Shown piece by piece: positions 28,901-37,410 of a stretch of DNA of 64,000 bases (the stretch's first letter is position 1; every line of letters begins with the position of its first letter). Both the position numbers and the translations under genes were made by a program. Source of the DNA: Trueperella pyogenes (GTDB lineage: Bacteria > Actinomycetota > Actinomycetes > Actinomycetales > Actinomycetaceae); NCBI RefSeq assembly GCF_900460345.1, contig NZ_UHHW01000002.1:1178001-1242000 (forward strand). Direction: 5' to 3'. The notes under the pieces are model-generated. The model was not told where the DNA came from. It did no database searches and was given only the letters and a program-made list of their open reading frames with translations.

Positions 28901-29895
28901 CCGTTCTTATCCTTATACGGGTTGTCCTTCTTATAAACGTAAGGAGGATTCTGGTTCTCTAAGCCCGCGTAATAGATGATGTCAGCGGTGTGGTTGGCGA
29001 TGATGTCGAAGTAGACTTTCATGCCCTTCTCATGAGCCGCCGTGATAAAGTCCTTCAGCTCCTGATTCGTTCCGAAGTGCGGATCGATCTGAGTAAAGTC
29101 CGTGATCCAGTAACCATGGTAACCGGCACTTGCCTTGTCACCGATGCCCTGAACCGGCCGGTTGACGAAAGACGGAGTGAGCCAAATAGCAGTCTGGCCA
29201 AGAGCCTGGATGTAATCGAGTTTGTCCTGCAAGCCCTTTATATCGCCACCATGGAAGAAAGCACGATCCGTGGGATCGTATCCGGTCTTCATGCGATCAG
29301 TTTCATCGCAATTGACAGGCAACTTTCCATCATCACCAGCGTGCCCAGTCGCAATGCACTTATCGTTCTTCGGATTGCCATTGTTAAAACGATCGGTGAG
29401 AACGAAATACATGTTTTGACTTGCGCCCGGATCCCGATAAGGAGATTTGACCAGGGCATCGTCACGGTCAGAATACTCCCCAGGAAGATCCGGTGCCGTC
29501 ACCGAGACTTTTTTCTTCATCTCATCGAAGCTAAACTTGAGCTTTCGTTCCTTATCCAGGCGCAATGGGTAGTTGCCATCTTTGAAGCCTTCCATCCCGT
29601 AGGATCCTTCCCACGAGTTATTGACAGTGATCTTGAAAGCGTGCTCACCTGCGGGAATGGTGAGATCGGCAGTCCAGATCCTGTCTCCGTCGTCGTCCCT
29701 CAATGCGGTAACAGCACACGATTCGTCCCAGTCCTTCGAGCATCCCAATGCTTTTTGGAACGTTCCAGCGACCGTGACATTAGCTGTTGCGGTCACAGCG
29801 GGCGTGGCAGTGAGGCCGACGAAAGTCGGCAAGCTGACCACGAAAGCGAGCATCAAACCAATGAGGCGCGCAGGCCTCGTATGTGAAACTTTCAC
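22978..29895 (-). CDS. Sortase-anchored bifunctional amylopullulanase
   Basis: 2305-residue wall enzyme for starch/glycogen. Order: signal peptide (1-35); an X25-type starch-binding module (about 38-110); a first GH13 catalytic domain (about 155-725) with DIIANHTAD, DGFRIDTVKH, the acid GEVYD and FLGNHD; two more X25 modules (about 845 and 945, each with a GCxxxWxxxC-like core); pullulanase N-terminal domains (about 1048); a second GH13 domain (about 1310-1930) with DQVFNH, DAFRFDLMGHH, YLYGEGWNFG and YVDAHDN; a Pro-rich linker; three stalk repeats of about 65 residues (about 2050-2245, TTTEYxW/ETRTRxMT pattern); and LAWTG plus membrane helix and RRRKRR. Alpha-1,4 (first) and alpha-1,6 (second) hydrolysis are inferred. 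GTG 29895 is chosen for its GAGGGAG site. Confidence 0.9.
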   Translation of the reverse strand: MKVSHTRPARLIGLMLAFVVSLPTFVGLTATPAVTATANVTVAGTFQKALGCSKDWDESCAVTALRDDDGDRIWTADLTIPAGEHAFKITVNNSWEGSYGMEGFKDGNYPLRLDKERKLKFSFDEMKKKVSVTAPDLPGEYSDRDDALVKSPYRDPGASQNMYFVLTDRFNNGNPKNDKCIATGHAGDDGKLPVNCDETDRMKTGYDPTDRAFFHGGDIKGLQDKLDYIQALGQTAIWLTPSFVNRPVQGIGDKASAGYHGYWITDFTQIDPHFGTNQELKDFITAAHEKGMKVYFDIIANHTADIIYYAGLENQNPPYVYKKDNPYKDKNGQSFDPADYARAETFPEMNPDKSSFPYDPEIPQGMEHAKFPDWLNDPTLYHNRGFDDKWPSGEPATNMDFGDLDDLMTENKVVRDGMIDIYKKWVDFGVDGFRIDTVKHVNFEFWQQFTKAIRDYATSTKTPNFFMFGEVYDAQTTLLAPYLRDTNMNAVLDFAFQSWAEGYAGGGSAKALASAFAADSYYTTPHSSADAMPTFLGNHDMGRIGWLLRNSSDPMGRSKLAHALMYLTRGQPVLYYGDEQGFVGDDKDKGARESLFATQTVEYQNYKMLDGSVAGSQERFGKTDMSEHISALAKLRTANKALSSGAQVTLHYDNGPGIFAAARVDRDEKIEHIIAINNSDSEKQATFATLTPGATYTPLYGAKDVVKADDTVTIKVPPLSAIVLKADKTVAPAGETQTIKVTTAVPVDGLTPVMADITKHRWAETSFSYRPLGTEEYTPLGVAEGDEPRVFARLNYEPGTLVEVRAVSTDSAGKKVADSTLLVVGTDLGSTTPAPSGIGRNDVVIPGTHQQAMGCSNNWDPACVDSRLTLDGASGLYRGTWKIPKGDYEYKVAIGGSWDVDYGAGGKPKGDNVKYTVNEEKDVTFFYNPTTHQFFNTASDPIITLPGTFNSILGCKPIGEFKEDWNPACLATLMFPTADGNYTFSTARIPQGNYEVKVAHGQSWSENYGQGGSANGSNYQFTVGDNKLVTFSYNSGNHLLDISQGEIPLAGQGERTAYWVDETTFAWPGILTGGRSDLKFELWGGNAKLAPSGGKVVGEGAKKIADLTHSKAGLSDDRLKNRNHLKGFETLKINVSREAAEEALKGNLAILAKDLSGTPIAFTGLQIPGVLDALYATEARAGKDLGLTFKEGIPTFTLWAPTAKSVSLQLFDGDKGTGTPTSKEMTRQSDGTWTLTGAADWKNRAYLYDVEVFAPTTEKIEHNIVSDPYSVGLTVDSKQSVVVDLKDPAFMPEIWKANKAPRMRNDASRSIYELHVRDFSIQDESVPQHLRGTYEAFALDDSAGVRHLRELAKAGMNMIHLLPTFDIATIPEKRAEQKVAKIPAAAPASADQQAAVMAVADEDGFNWGYDPYHYMTPEGSYASEGNQNGGRRSAAFRQMIGGLHKMGYQVILDQVFNHTAQSGQGEKSVLDKVVPGYYHRLNYNGTVAKSTCCENVATENAMAEQLMVDTVVTLARDYHIDAFRFDLMGHHSRSNMEAIQKALSELTLDKDGIDGKSIYLYGEGWNFGDDVKDNKRFHQAAQGQLDGTGIGSFNDRLRDAVHGGNGFDKNKSQGQGFGTGQYTDPNQLNSKNDEQLRSLRHNQDLIRLGMAGNLKDYEFLTSSGEVKRGDQLMYNSQKAGYALSPEESINYVDAHDNESLYDTNMWKLPANSTMDTRVRMNTVSLATVTLGQSPSFWHAGTDLLRSKSMDRNTYNSGDHFNAIDWTGEKHNFGVGLPPERDNKEQWEAMRPFLTNSRNVAKPEDLAKAHSQALELLRMRQAYPLLTLGKADLIKEKVSFPGAGRDQQAGLILMRVDDTKGTDVDKNYDGLLVAINASPEEIRQHIPEMKGLELELSPILTDGVDDDPILGQATWDSDSGTAKIPARSAVVFVQKQKSDDPADPPTPDPVQPEPTAGPTPEPTAAPEPLVVSPMAPSFTASDGEILIPTVAGVIYKTDGKAVTGSLIVKPGQSLTVVAEALAGYVLAEGSESSWTFTVELPAQPDTTVEATEWRDKAFNLATRKVTQERIVTTTEYAWDEQSGTYVPQSITSVETQVRDLTEREAMDLTLEPGSTVVVGEWIDVAFVLDKREVTQERSVTTTEFVWSTATWTYEPKAVTRIETRTRPMTSEEAQARTLRPIDSVKLGDWKVTSVDSQAKVVTESREVITTPYVWDPSDFAWKESAKDAKVTAETRTRAMTAEEIDSILPQPDPVPAVSTKETPAVAQAEQNILAWTGAKVMGLAYVALIAVLVGAALLLGRRRKRR

Positions 29896-29943
29896 TTCTA
29901 GACTCCCTCGTCTGATCAAGACACAGCAACGTGCAAAGGTGTT

Positions 29944-29972
29944 GAAATAACTGTAGATAGCACATGCGTCAA
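29944..29972 (-). promoter_or_regulatory. Probable promoter of the amylopullulanase gene
   Basis: On the minus strand TTGACG (complement of 29967-29972), 17 bases, TATTTC (complement of 29944-29949). The -35 is strong and the -10 weak, as in regulated promoters. The start point would be near 29937, with a 40-base leader before GTG 29895. Confidence 0.5.
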
Positions 29973-29986
29973 AAAGACCCTGACGG

Positions 29987-30023
29987 CTGCAAGTTGCAAG
30001 TAAGACTTCGCAACGCTTTGCAA
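29987..30023 (-). promoter_or_regulatory. MalR/LacI-type operator candidates
   Basis: Minus strand, just upstream of the -35: tandem CTTGCAA-CTTGCAG (complement of 29987-30000), and an inverted pair TTGCAA, four bases, TTGCGA (complement of 30008-30023). LacI-family maltose regulators of actinomycetes use TTGCA-rich direct and inverted elements of this kind. The assignment is by resemblance only. Confidence 0.45.
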
Positions 30024-30041
30024 TTAAAGGGGCTGAACAGC

Positions 30042-30078
30042 AGAAACGCTCCCCGGATGGATCCGAAAGAGCGTTTCC
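30042..30078 (-). terminator. Hairpin after tRNA-Val
   Basis: GAAACGCTC (30043-30051) pairs with GAGCGTTTC (30069-30077); an inner CGGAT/ATCCG pair extends it. It lies eight bases beyond the tRNA 3' end on the minus strand. Confidence 0.6.
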
Positions 30079-30085
30079 TGCAACG

Positions 30086-30158
30086 TGGACCCTACCGGAC
30101 TCGAACCGATGACAACCTGGGTGTAAACCAGGTGCTCTACCAACTGAGCTAAGGGTCC
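30086..30158 (-). tRNA. tRNA-Val (anticodon TAC)
   Basis: 73-base cloverleaf on the minus strand: acceptor GGACCCT/AGGGTCC with discriminator A, D-arm GCTC-AGTTGGTAGA-GAGC region, anticodon stem CCTGG/CCAGG with TAC in the loop TTTACAC, and T-loop GGTTCGAGTCC. CCA is not encoded. It sits between the amylopullulanase operators and the DUF3052 gene. Confidence 0.95.
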
Positions 30159-30240
30159 GTCAGTTAGTGTAACGTGCCGTGACCCGGTTGGGAAATCGCC
30201 CGCGAACCACGCATGGCAGCGGGCGACGCGTCAGAACGGG

Positions 30241-30654
30241 CTAGTAGGAACGGCCGTGACTAACGACACGGAAAGCGTTCCATCCCGACGCAAGGTGGTG
30301 GGTAGTCGTCACTGTCAGTCCAGCAGTGTCCGCCGCCTCCTTGACGTCTTCCATCGGGACAGTCAGCTTTGCGCGCTGATCCGGGACGAAGAGCCAGATC
30401 GAGGCAGCCTCGTCAGCCAGCCCACCGGTACAATCAACGAATAGATCCGTGAGGTCGTCGACGTCGCCGTCATCGGCACGCCACCAGGCGATCACGCCGT
30501 CTACTGATCCGCGGTAGTCCTCGTCTTCGAGTTCCTCGCCCGTGATCTGCTCCACCTCGTTGCGAAGTGCCATGTCGACGTCGTCGTCGTAGCCAAACTC
30601 CTGAATAAGTTGGCTGGAGGTAAAACCCAAATCCTTACCGGTTAAACCGGACAC
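30241..30654 (-). CDS. DUF3052 family protein
   Basis: 137 residues, acidic, no membrane segment. Contains GFTSSQLIQEFGYDDDVD at the N-terminus, DEDYRGSVDGVIAWWRADDGD in the middle, and a C-terminal HHLASGWNAFRVVSHG segment. This fits the actinobacterial DUF3052 family, which is habitually divergent from aceE, as here. Its function is unknown; the linkage suggests some tie to pyruvate metabolism or its control. Confidence 0.85.
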   Translation of the reverse strand: MSGLTGKDLGFTSSQLIQEFGYDDDVDMALRNEVEQITGEELEDEDYRGSVDGVIAWWRADDGDVDDLTDLFVDCTGGLADEAASIWLFVPDQRAKLTVPMEDVKEAADTAGLTVTTTHHLASGWNAFRVVSHGRSY

Positions 30655-30802
30655 TGTTGCCGCCTTTCGCGAGTTGACATCTCATACACATTCTATGTGG
30701 CGAAGGGCGAACGTGCTAAATTTCACGACGTCGGCGCGAGATTCGTCGTTAAACGCTCAACCATGTGAGCAGTCACCCAATTCTGTCTCAGTAGAACTGG
30801 TG

Positions 30803-30852
30803 GGGTCTTTAGACCCAAACCGGTACGCTTGAGTTAGCGCATGTAGCATGCG
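30803..30852. promoter_or_regulatory. Two palindromes upstream of aceE
   Basis: GGGTCT-TT-AGACCC (30803-30816) and CGCATG-TAG-CATGCG (30838-30852), both perfect, in the 221-base gap between DUF3052 and aceE. The second lies 23 bases before the aceE GTG and could block transcription or initiation. The binding proteins are unknown. No clear -35/-10 pair was found. Confidence 0.45.
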
Positions 30853-30875
30853 GCCGATCATACAGAGGAGTAATC

Positions 30876-33632
30876 GTGAGTCAACAGCCAATTAGGCCTC
30901 TCATCAATGGCTTGCTCAGCCAGGTGCCGGACATCAATCCGGAAGAAACCCAGGAATGGATCGACTCGGTCGATGGATTGATTGACAGTCAGGGTGCTTC
31001 GCGAACCCGTTACCTCCTAACCGCCATGGCGAACCATGCCCGCCGAAAGGGCATCAGCCTTCCGCCTCAACTCGTCACACCCTACGTCAACACCATCGGC
31101 ATCGACGACGAACCCTACTACCCCGGCGACGAGTCCCTGGAAAGGGAAATCCGCCGGTGGACGCGATGGAATGCGGCCGTGATGGTCACGCGCCAGCAGG
31201 ATCCGGATATCGCCGTCGGCGGCCATATCTCCTCCTACGCGGCTCAGGCCACGCTCTACGAAGTTGGCTTCAACCACTTCTTCCGCGGCAAGAATGCCCC
31301 CGGTGGCGGCGATCAGGTGCTCTTCCAAGGCCATTCCTCCCCCGGCAACTACGCTCGCGCATTCCTCGAGGGTCGTCTGAGTGAGAAAGATCTCGACTCC
31401 TTCCGCCAGCAGGCCTCTCGCCGTTCGGGTGGCCGTGGCCTGCCCTCCTACCCCCACCCACGTCAAATGCCTGACTTCTGGGAATTCCCCACGGTTTCCC
31501 TCGGCCTTGGCCCGATCTCCGCTATCTACCAGGCGTGGTACAACCGCTACCTCCACGAACGCGGGCTGAAGGACACTTCCCAGCAACGTGTGTGGGCGTT
31601 CATGGGCGACGGCGAGATGGACGAAGTTGAGTCGCGCGGCGTGCTCCACCTCGCTGCAGGTCAGAACCTCGACAACCTCACCTTCGTTATCAACTGTAAC
31701 CTCCAGCGTCTCGACGGCCCGGTTCATGGCAACGGCAAGATCATCCAGGAGCTTGAGGCTCAGTTCAAGGGCGCTGGCTGGAACGTCATCAAGGTCATTT
31801 GGGGCCGCGAATGGGACGAGTTGCTGACTGCCGACAAGGACCGCGCGCTCGTCAACATCATGAACGAGACGCTCGACGGCGACTACCAGACTTTCAAGGC
31901 CAACGACGGCGCCTACGTGCGCGAGCACTTCTTCGGCCGCGACCCGCGCACCAAAGCCATGGTCGCCGACTGGTCCGATGAAAAGATTTGGGCGCTCAAG
32001 CGTGGCGGCCACGATTACCGTAAGGTTTACGCAGCTTACAAGGCCGCTACCGAGCACAAGGGGCAGCCGACCGTGATCCTCGCCCACACCATTAAGGGCT
32101 ACGCGCTCGGTTCAAACTTCGCGGGGCGCAACTCGACCCACCAGATGAAGAAGCTCAACTCCGACGATCTCAAGCTCCTGCGTGACACGCTCGAGCTCGA
32201 CATCGCCGATGACCAGCTCGACGATCCGTACACCGCCCCGTACTTCAAGCCGTCTCCGAAGAACCCTGCTCTCGAGTACATGCACGAGCAGCGCCGGAAA
32301 CTCGGTGGCTACCTGCCCGAGCGCCGCGTCGTTTCGCAGGGCGTGACGCTGCCGGCCGATAAGCATTGGGATATCCTCAAGTCCGGCTCGGGCAAGCAGA
32401 AGGTGGCCACCACCATGGCCTTCGTCCGCCTGCTCAAGGATCTGTTGCGCGACAAGGACTTCGGCTACCGATTCGTGCCGATCATCCCCGACGAAGCCCG
32501 CACATTCGGTCTTGATGCCATCTTCCCCTCGGCGAAGATCTTTAACGTTCAGGGCCAAAACTACACCGCAGTGGATTCAGATCTCTTGCTCAACTACAAG
32601 GAATCCCAGCAAGGCCAGATCATGCACACGGGCATCACGGAGGCCGGCTCGAACGCCGCCTTCACTGCCGTGGGAACCTCGTATGCCACGCACGGCCTGC
32701 CGATGGTGCCGATCTACATCTTCTACTCGATGTTCGGCTTCCAGCGCACGGGCGATCAGTTCTGGCACGCAGCAGACCAGATGGCACGCGGCTTCATCAT
32801 GGGTGCAACCGCCGGCCGAACCACGTTGACGGGTGAGGGACTGCAGCACATGGACGGACACAGCCATGTCATTGCCTCCACGAATCCGGCAGTGGTTCAG
32901 TACGACCCGGCCTATGCCTACGAGGTAAGCCACATCGTGCGCGACGGTATCGTTCGCATGTACGGCGACGGTTCCGACGGCCGCGACCAGAACGTCATGT
33001 ACTACATCACGATCTACAATGAGCCGATCCACCAGCCAGCTGAGCCGGAAAACCTCGACGTCGAAGGCCTCCTGAAGGGCATGTACAAGGTTGAACAAGC
33101 AGAAGGCGACGGGCCGCGTGTGCAGCTCTTCGCCTCCGGCGTCGGTGTTCCGTGGGCACGCGAGGCTCGCCAGATGCTCCGCGACGATTGGGGCGTCGCA
33201 GCCTCCGTATGGTCGATCACGTCGTGGTACGAGCTGCGCCGGGACGGCCTGGCGGTTGACGAATACAACTACCTCCACCCGATGGAAGAGCCTAAGAAGG
33301 CCTACCTCACCTCCAAGCTCGAGGGCGAACAGGGCCCGATCATTGCCACTTCCGATTGGGAAAAGCAGGTTCACGATGCGATCCGCCCGTGGATCAACGA
33401 GGCTTACTACACCCTCGGAGCGAACGGCTTCGGCATCGCCGATACCAGGGCCTCCGCGCGTCGTCACTTCCGTATTGATTCGGCATCGATGGTGGTGCGC
33501 GCCCTGCAGGCGCTCGCCGATCGCGGCGAGATCGATCGGGCGACAGTCCAGGCCGCAATCGATAAGTACGAGCTCCTCGATCCTCAGGCCGGCGACGACG
33601 GCGAGGCAGTTCCCGGTGAACCCGCAGTTTAG
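30876..33632 (+). CDS. aceE: Pyruvate dehydrogenase E1, homodimeric type
   Basis: Thiamine-diphosphate enzyme that decarboxylates pyruvate and acetylates the lipoyl group of E2. 918 residues, normal for the AceE family. The thiamine-diphosphate binding motif [12 protein letters not shown] lies near residue 245, with [20 protein letters not shown] completing it. HTIKGYALG near residue 405 and the pyrimidine-binding [11 protein letters not shown] region near residue 585 are family hallmarks. GTG start after a GAGGAG site. The matching E2 and E3 are at 3.5 and 2.1 kb. A terminator follows at 33654. Confidence 0.96.
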   Translation: MSQQPIRPLINGLLSQVPDINPEETQEWIDSVDGLIDSQGASRTRYLLTAMANHARRKGISLPPQLVTPYVNTIGIDDEPYYPGDESLEREIRRWTRWNAAVMVTRQQDPDIAVGGHISSYAAQATLYEVGFNHFFRGKNAPGGGDQVLFQGHSSPGNYARAFLEGRLSEKDLDSFRQQASRRSGGRGLPSYPHPRQMPDFWEFPTVSLGLGPISAIYQAWYNRYLHERGLKDTSQQRVWAFMGDGEMDEVESRGVLHLAAGQNLDNLTFVINCNLQRLDGPVHGNGKIIQELEAQFKGAGWNVIKVIWGREWDELLTADKDRALVNIMNETLDGDYQTFKANDGAYVREHFFGRDPRTKAMVADWSDEKIWALKRGGHDYRKVYAAYKAATEHKGQPTVILAHTIKGYALGSNFAGRNSTHQMKKLNSDDLKLLRDTLELDIADDQLDDPYTAPYFKPSPKNPALEYMHEQRRKLGGYLPERRVVSQGVTLPADKHWDILKSGSGKQKVATTMAFVRLLKDLLRDKDFGYRFVPIIPDEARTFGLDAIFPSAKIFNVQGQNYTAVDSDLLLNYKESQQGQIMHTGITEAGSNAAFTAVGTSYATHGLPMVPIYIFYSMFGFQRTGDQFWHAADQMARGFIMGATAGRTTLTGEGLQHMDGHSHVIASTNPAVVQYDPAYAYEVSHIVRDGIVRMYGDGSDGRDQNVMYYITIYNEPIHQPAEPENLDVEGLLKGMYKVEQAEGDGPRVQLFASGVGVPWAREARQMLRDDWGVAASVWSITSWYELRRDGLAVDEYNYLHPMEEPKKAYLTSKLEGEQGPIIATSDWEKQVHDAIRPWINEAYYTLGANGFGIADTRASARRHFRIDSASMVVRALQALADRGEIDRATVQAAIDKYELLDPQAGDDGEAVPGEPAV

Positions 33633-33653
33633 TCTCGCTTAGTTTTTCTCGAT

Positions 33654-33686
33654 CGGTGCCCCGCAGCTTTCCATTGCGGGGCACCG
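33654..33686 (+). terminator. Terminator after aceE
   Basis: CGGTGCCCCGCA (33654-33665) pairs perfectly with TGCGGGGCACCG (33675-33686), 12 base pairs with a nine-base loop. Confidence 0.8.
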
Positions 33687-33788
33687 TCGCGTTAATCTTC
33701 CACTTTTTCCCTTTGCGCTTGTATAACGCTTCGAAGTGTCGGTAGCCGGCTTTAGACTGTACCTATCGGTCAGAGCAAAGGACATACT

Positions 33789-35561
33789 GTGACTCTTATT
33801 CGTATCGGCTGGGATTATCTCAAGCGGAAGAAGGTGGCGTTCTTCGCCATTGTCTTGCTGCAAGTTGCCCAGATTCTCTTGAGCCTCGTCTTGCCTGCTA
33901 TCAATGCAAAGATTATTGACGACGGCATTGCGGCTGGAAATACTTCACTTATCTGGAGTTTAGGGGCCGTGATGCTCGGCATCGCGATTGTGCAGCTCCT
34001 CACGCTAGTCGGCGCCATCTACCTGGGCGCACGCATAGCGATGGATCTGGGCCGCGAATTACGCGGCCGAGCGTTCCGCCAGGTCCAGTCTTTCTCCGCA
34101 ACTGACCAGCATAAGTTCGGTGCCCCCACCCTCATCACCCGTGTGACCAATGACGTCACTCAAGCCCAGATGGTTATCCTCCTCACTTTTACAGTGATGA
34201 TTATGGCGCCCATCATGGGCTTTGGCGGCGTGTTCATGGCAATCCAGCAAAATGCGCGCCTTTCTCTCCTCCTTGTTATCATCGTGCCCGTCCTTGCGGC
34301 GCTCATTTTCTTCGTCATGCGTGCGCTCGCACCGCGCTACACCACCCAGCAAAAGCGCATTGACCGGATCAACACCCTTTTGCGTGAACAGTTGACGGGC
34401 GTGCGCGTCATCCGCGCATTCGTGCGTCAGCAGACAGTGCGTACCAAATTTGATCAAGCTAGTCTCGATCTGCGCCGTATTGGGCTCGAGATTGGCGTGT
34501 TGTGGGCGTTTCTTATGCCGGCGGCGTCATTCATCGTCGGCGCCTCATCTGCGGCAGTCGTCTGGTTCGCGGCGCACCTAATATCAGCTGGAACCATGCA
34601 GGTGGGCGCACTGACTGAGTTCATTAGCTACCTGATGATGATCATGGTTGCCGTCATGCTGTCGGGGATGATGGTCATTTTCTTCCCGCGCGGCGAAGTC
34701 TCAGCCAAGCGCCTCCAACGCATCCTCGACGTCACGCCCTCTATCACGGCACCGGCCAAGCCAGTTGCGCTCCCCAAGGATCAACTCACTTTTGAGCTCG
34801 ACGCCGTCGGCCTGCGCTACCCCGGCGCAGAGGAGCCTGTCCTTTCTGACATCACGATGCGGTTCGCGCCCGGCACCGAGTCCGCAGTTATCGGCTCAAC
34901 CGGTTCGGGCAAGTCCTCGATCATCCGCCTCCTGCCCCGCCTCATCGACGCCACATCGGGCGAGGTGCGTGCTGGCGGTATCCCTGTCAGCCAACTCGAT
35001 CCACAAGAGCTGCGCTCCCGTATCGCACTTGTACCGCAGAAAGCTTTCCTCTTCTCTGGCACAATCGCCACGAACGTGGCTGGTTCGGCTCGCCCGGATG
35101 CGGATTACGACGCCAACCGGGTCACGTTGGCTCTTCAGGCCGCACAGGCCTGGAATTTCGTGAGCAAGTTAGAAGATGGCATTGAATCGAAGGTCGAGCC
35201 CGGTGGAAAGAACTTTTCCGGTGGCCAGCGCCAACGTCTCACCATTGCTCGCGCGATCTACCGGTGCCTACCCGACGCGAACGGACATCGCCAAGCTGAC
35301 CTCCTCGTCTTCGACGATTCATTCTCTGCGCTAGATTTTTCAACGGACGCCCGGCTGCGCAATGGGCTGCGTTCATTCATCGGGGACATGGCCGTCGTGA
35401 TGGTCGCCCAACGCGTGTCAACTATCCGTAACGCCGATCAGATCTTTGTTCTCGACGACGGGCGGATCGTCGGCGTCGGGAAGCACCTCGACCTGTTGGA
35501 AAACTGTTCGACTTACCAAGAAATAGTAGCTTCGCAGCTGGACGCGGAGGAGACACGATGA
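33789..35561 (+). CDS. ABC exporter half-transporter, degenerate-site subunit
   Basis: 590 residues: six transmembrane helices (about 15-310) then an ATPase domain. Walker A is GSTGSGKSS near residue 375, the signature FSGGQRQR near 475, and Walker B LLVFDDSFSALD. An aspartate stands where the catalytic glutamate normally follows Walker B. This is typical of the first subunit of heterodimeric type IV exporters (TM287/288 or TmrAB-like), where one ATP site does not hydrolyse. Its stop overlaps the start of the next gene in ATGA. The substrate is unknown: lipid, peptide or drug. Confidence 0.9.
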   Translation: MTLIRIGWDYLKRKKVAFFAIVLLQVAQILLSLVLPAINAKIIDDGIAAGNTSLIWSLGAVMLGIAIVQLLTLVGAIYLGARIAMDLGRELRGRAFRQVQSFSATDQHKFGAPTLITRVTNDVTQAQMVILLTFTVMIMAPIMGFGGVFMAIQQNARLSLLLVIIVPVLAALIFFVMRALAPRYTTQQKRIDRINTLLREQLTGVRVIRAFVRQQTVRTKFDQASLDLRRIGLEIGVLWAFLMPAASFIVGASSAAVVWFAAHLISAGTMQVGALTEFISYLMMIMVAVMLSGMMVIFFPRGEVSAKRLQRILDVTPSITAPAKPVALPKDQLTFELDAVGLRYPGAEEPVLSDITMRFAPGTESAVIGSTGSGKSSIIRLLPRLIDATSGEVRAGGIPVSQLDPQELRSRIALVPQKAFLFSGTIATNVAGSARPDADYDANRVTLALQAAQAWNFVSKLEDGIESKVEPGGKNFSGGQRQRLTIARAIYRCLPDANGHRQADLLVFDDSFSALDFSTDARLRNGLRSFIGDMAVVMVAQRVSTIRNADQIFVLDDGRIVGVGKHLDLLENCSTYQEIVASQLDAEETR

Positions 35562-37375
35562 ATGGCCACGGCCAAGGCGGAGCAAATCCGTATGAAAACG
35601 ACACCCGCGATGCCAAAGGAGCCCTCAAACGGCTCCTGCGGATGATGAAGACTGAAAAACTGCGTCTCATTTCGATCATCATCCTCATGCTGTTCGCGGC
35701 GGCCGGGCAGGCCTTAGCGCCGAAGTTCCTCGGTGACGCCACCAACGTCGTCGTTGATGGCATGGGATTGAAGATCGATTTCGCCAAGCTCGCCCACGTG
35801 TTGGTGATAGTCGTCGTGCTCTATAGCGTGTCGTCGCTGGCGAATTTCTTCGCGGGATACATCATTCGCTACACCGTTCAGGACATTGGCTACGAGCTTC
35901 GTCGCCAGGCGCAAGCGAAGATCGACCGGCTCTCTCTAGCATGGCTCGACAAGCAACAACGCGGCGATCTCCTCTCCCGCGTCACTAACGACATCGACAA
36001 CGTCACTCAAACGCTCATGCAAACGCTGAGCCAAGCGATTTTGTCTTTCTACTTGCTCGTGGGCATCGTTGCGATGATGATTTGGGTATCGCCTTCGCTC
36101 ACCCTAGCCACATTTTTGGTTTTGCCTCTAGGCGTCATCGCGCTGGTACGCATCCTCAAGCAAGCCCGCCCGCATTTCCGCGCTCAGTGGACTAAGACCG
36201 GCGAAGTTTCCTCAATCGTTGAAGAGTCCTTCACTGGTCTCGAAGTCGTCAGCGCTTACGGCCTACAAGACGAGTTTGAATACATCTTCGACGGCTCCAA
36301 CCATGACCTGTTTGAGGCTGGATACAAAGGGCAGTTCATCTCGCAACTTGCCCAGCCCATCATGGGATTCATGGCCAACGTCGGTTTCATCATCGTCGCC
36401 GTCATGGGTGGCATGCAGGTCATCGCTGGTCACCTCACAATCGGCGGCATGCAGGCTTTCATCCAATACAGTCGCCAGCTGAACCAGCCGGTCTCCACCC
36501 TGGCCTCTATGACGGCAATGATTCAATCAGGTGCCGCATCAGCCGAGCGCATCTTCGATTTCCTCGACGCCGAAGAGATGGAACAAGACTCCGATCTGAG
36601 CCTTCGTACCATTGCCCCTGCAGATAAGCGCAAGGGCGATATCACGTTCGATAACGTTCAGTTTTCCTATAAGGAGGGGCGGCCCATCATCAATGGGCTG
36701 TCGCTATCGGTTCGCCGAGGTGATCAGGTGGCGATCGTGGGCCCGACGGGCGCCGGCAAGACCACCCTAGTCAACCTCCTGATGCGCTTCTACGAGATCA
36801 ATGCGGGCACGATCGCGATTGACGGCGTCTCGACCCGGCAATTCTCGAAAGACTCGCTGCGCGCCGAGATGGGCATGGTTCTCCAGGATACATGGCTGTT
36901 TGAGGGCACGATCGAGGAAAACATCGCGTTCGGTAAGGAGGGCGCCACACACGAGGAAGTGGTCGCTGCCGCAAAGGCTACGGGTGTGGATCGTCTCGTC
37001 CGGCAGCTGCCAGACGGGTACGACACGAAGATTGACGACGAGGGCGGGACCATCTCCGCCGGAGAAAAGCAACTCGTGACGATCGCCCGCGCCTACCTCT
37101 CCGATCCAGCGGTGTTGATTCTCGACGAAGCTACTTCGTCGGTGGATACCCGCACCGAAATGCTCCTCCAACGCGCCATGGGCGAACTGCGCGAAGGGCG
37201 CACTTCTTTCGTCATTGCCCACCGGCTATCGACGATCCGCGACGCCGATCTCATCATCGTGATGGTCGACGGCGACGTGGTGGAGCAGGGTTCACACGAA
37301 GAATTGCTCGCACACCGTGGCGCCTACTTTGACCTCTACCAGGCCCAGTTCAGCGGTCCGGAGATAACAGCCTAA
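35558..37375 (+). CDS. ABC exporter half-transporter, catalytic-site subunit
   Basis: 605 residues: six transmembrane helices and an ATPase domain with Walker A GPTGAGKTT near residue 395 and Walker B LILDEATSSVD with an intact glutamate. The signature is ISAGEKQL instead of LSGGQ, as expected for the partner that completes the degenerate site of the upstream subunit. Translationally coupled to the previous gene (4-base overlap). Together they make one heterodimeric exporter. Confidence 0.9.
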   Translation: MNGHGQGGANPYENDTRDAKGALKRLLRMMKTEKLRLISIIILMLFAAAGQALAPKFLGDATNVVVDGMGLKIDFAKLAHVLVIVVVLYSVSSLANFFAGYIIRYTVQDIGYELRRQAQAKIDRLSLAWLDKQQRGDLLSRVTNDIDNVTQTLMQTLSQAILSFYLLVGIVAMMIWVSPSLTLATFLVLPLGVIALVRILKQARPHFRAQWTKTGEVSSIVEESFTGLEVVSAYGLQDEFEYIFDGSNHDLFEAGYKGQFISQLAQPIMGFMANVGFIIVAVMGGMQVIAGHLTIGGMQAFIQYSRQLNQPVSTLASMTAMIQSGAASAERIFDFLDAEEMEQDSDLSLRTIAPADKRKGDITFDNVQFSYKEGRPIINGLSLSVRRGDQVAIVGPTGAGKTTLVNLLMRFYEINAGTIAIDGVSTRQFSKDSLRAEMGMVLQDTWLFEGTIEENIAFGKEGATHEEVVAAAKATGVDRLVRQLPDGYDTKIDDEGGTISAGEKQLVTIARAYLSDPAVLILDEATSSVDTRTEMLLQRAMGELREGRTSFVIAHRLSTIRDADLIIVMVDGDVVEQGSHEELLAHRGAYFDLYQAQFSGPEITA

Positions 37376-37403
37376 GGTTGGTGGCAGACGTCTGCCACCA
37401 ACC
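37376..37403. terminator. Perfect 28-base palindrome between convergent genes
   Basis: GGTTGGTGGCAGAC directly followed by its complement. It starts at the base after the exporter stop and ends seven bases before the gph stop, so it probably terminates both strands. Confidence 0.75.
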
Positions 37404-37410
37404 TATTCGC

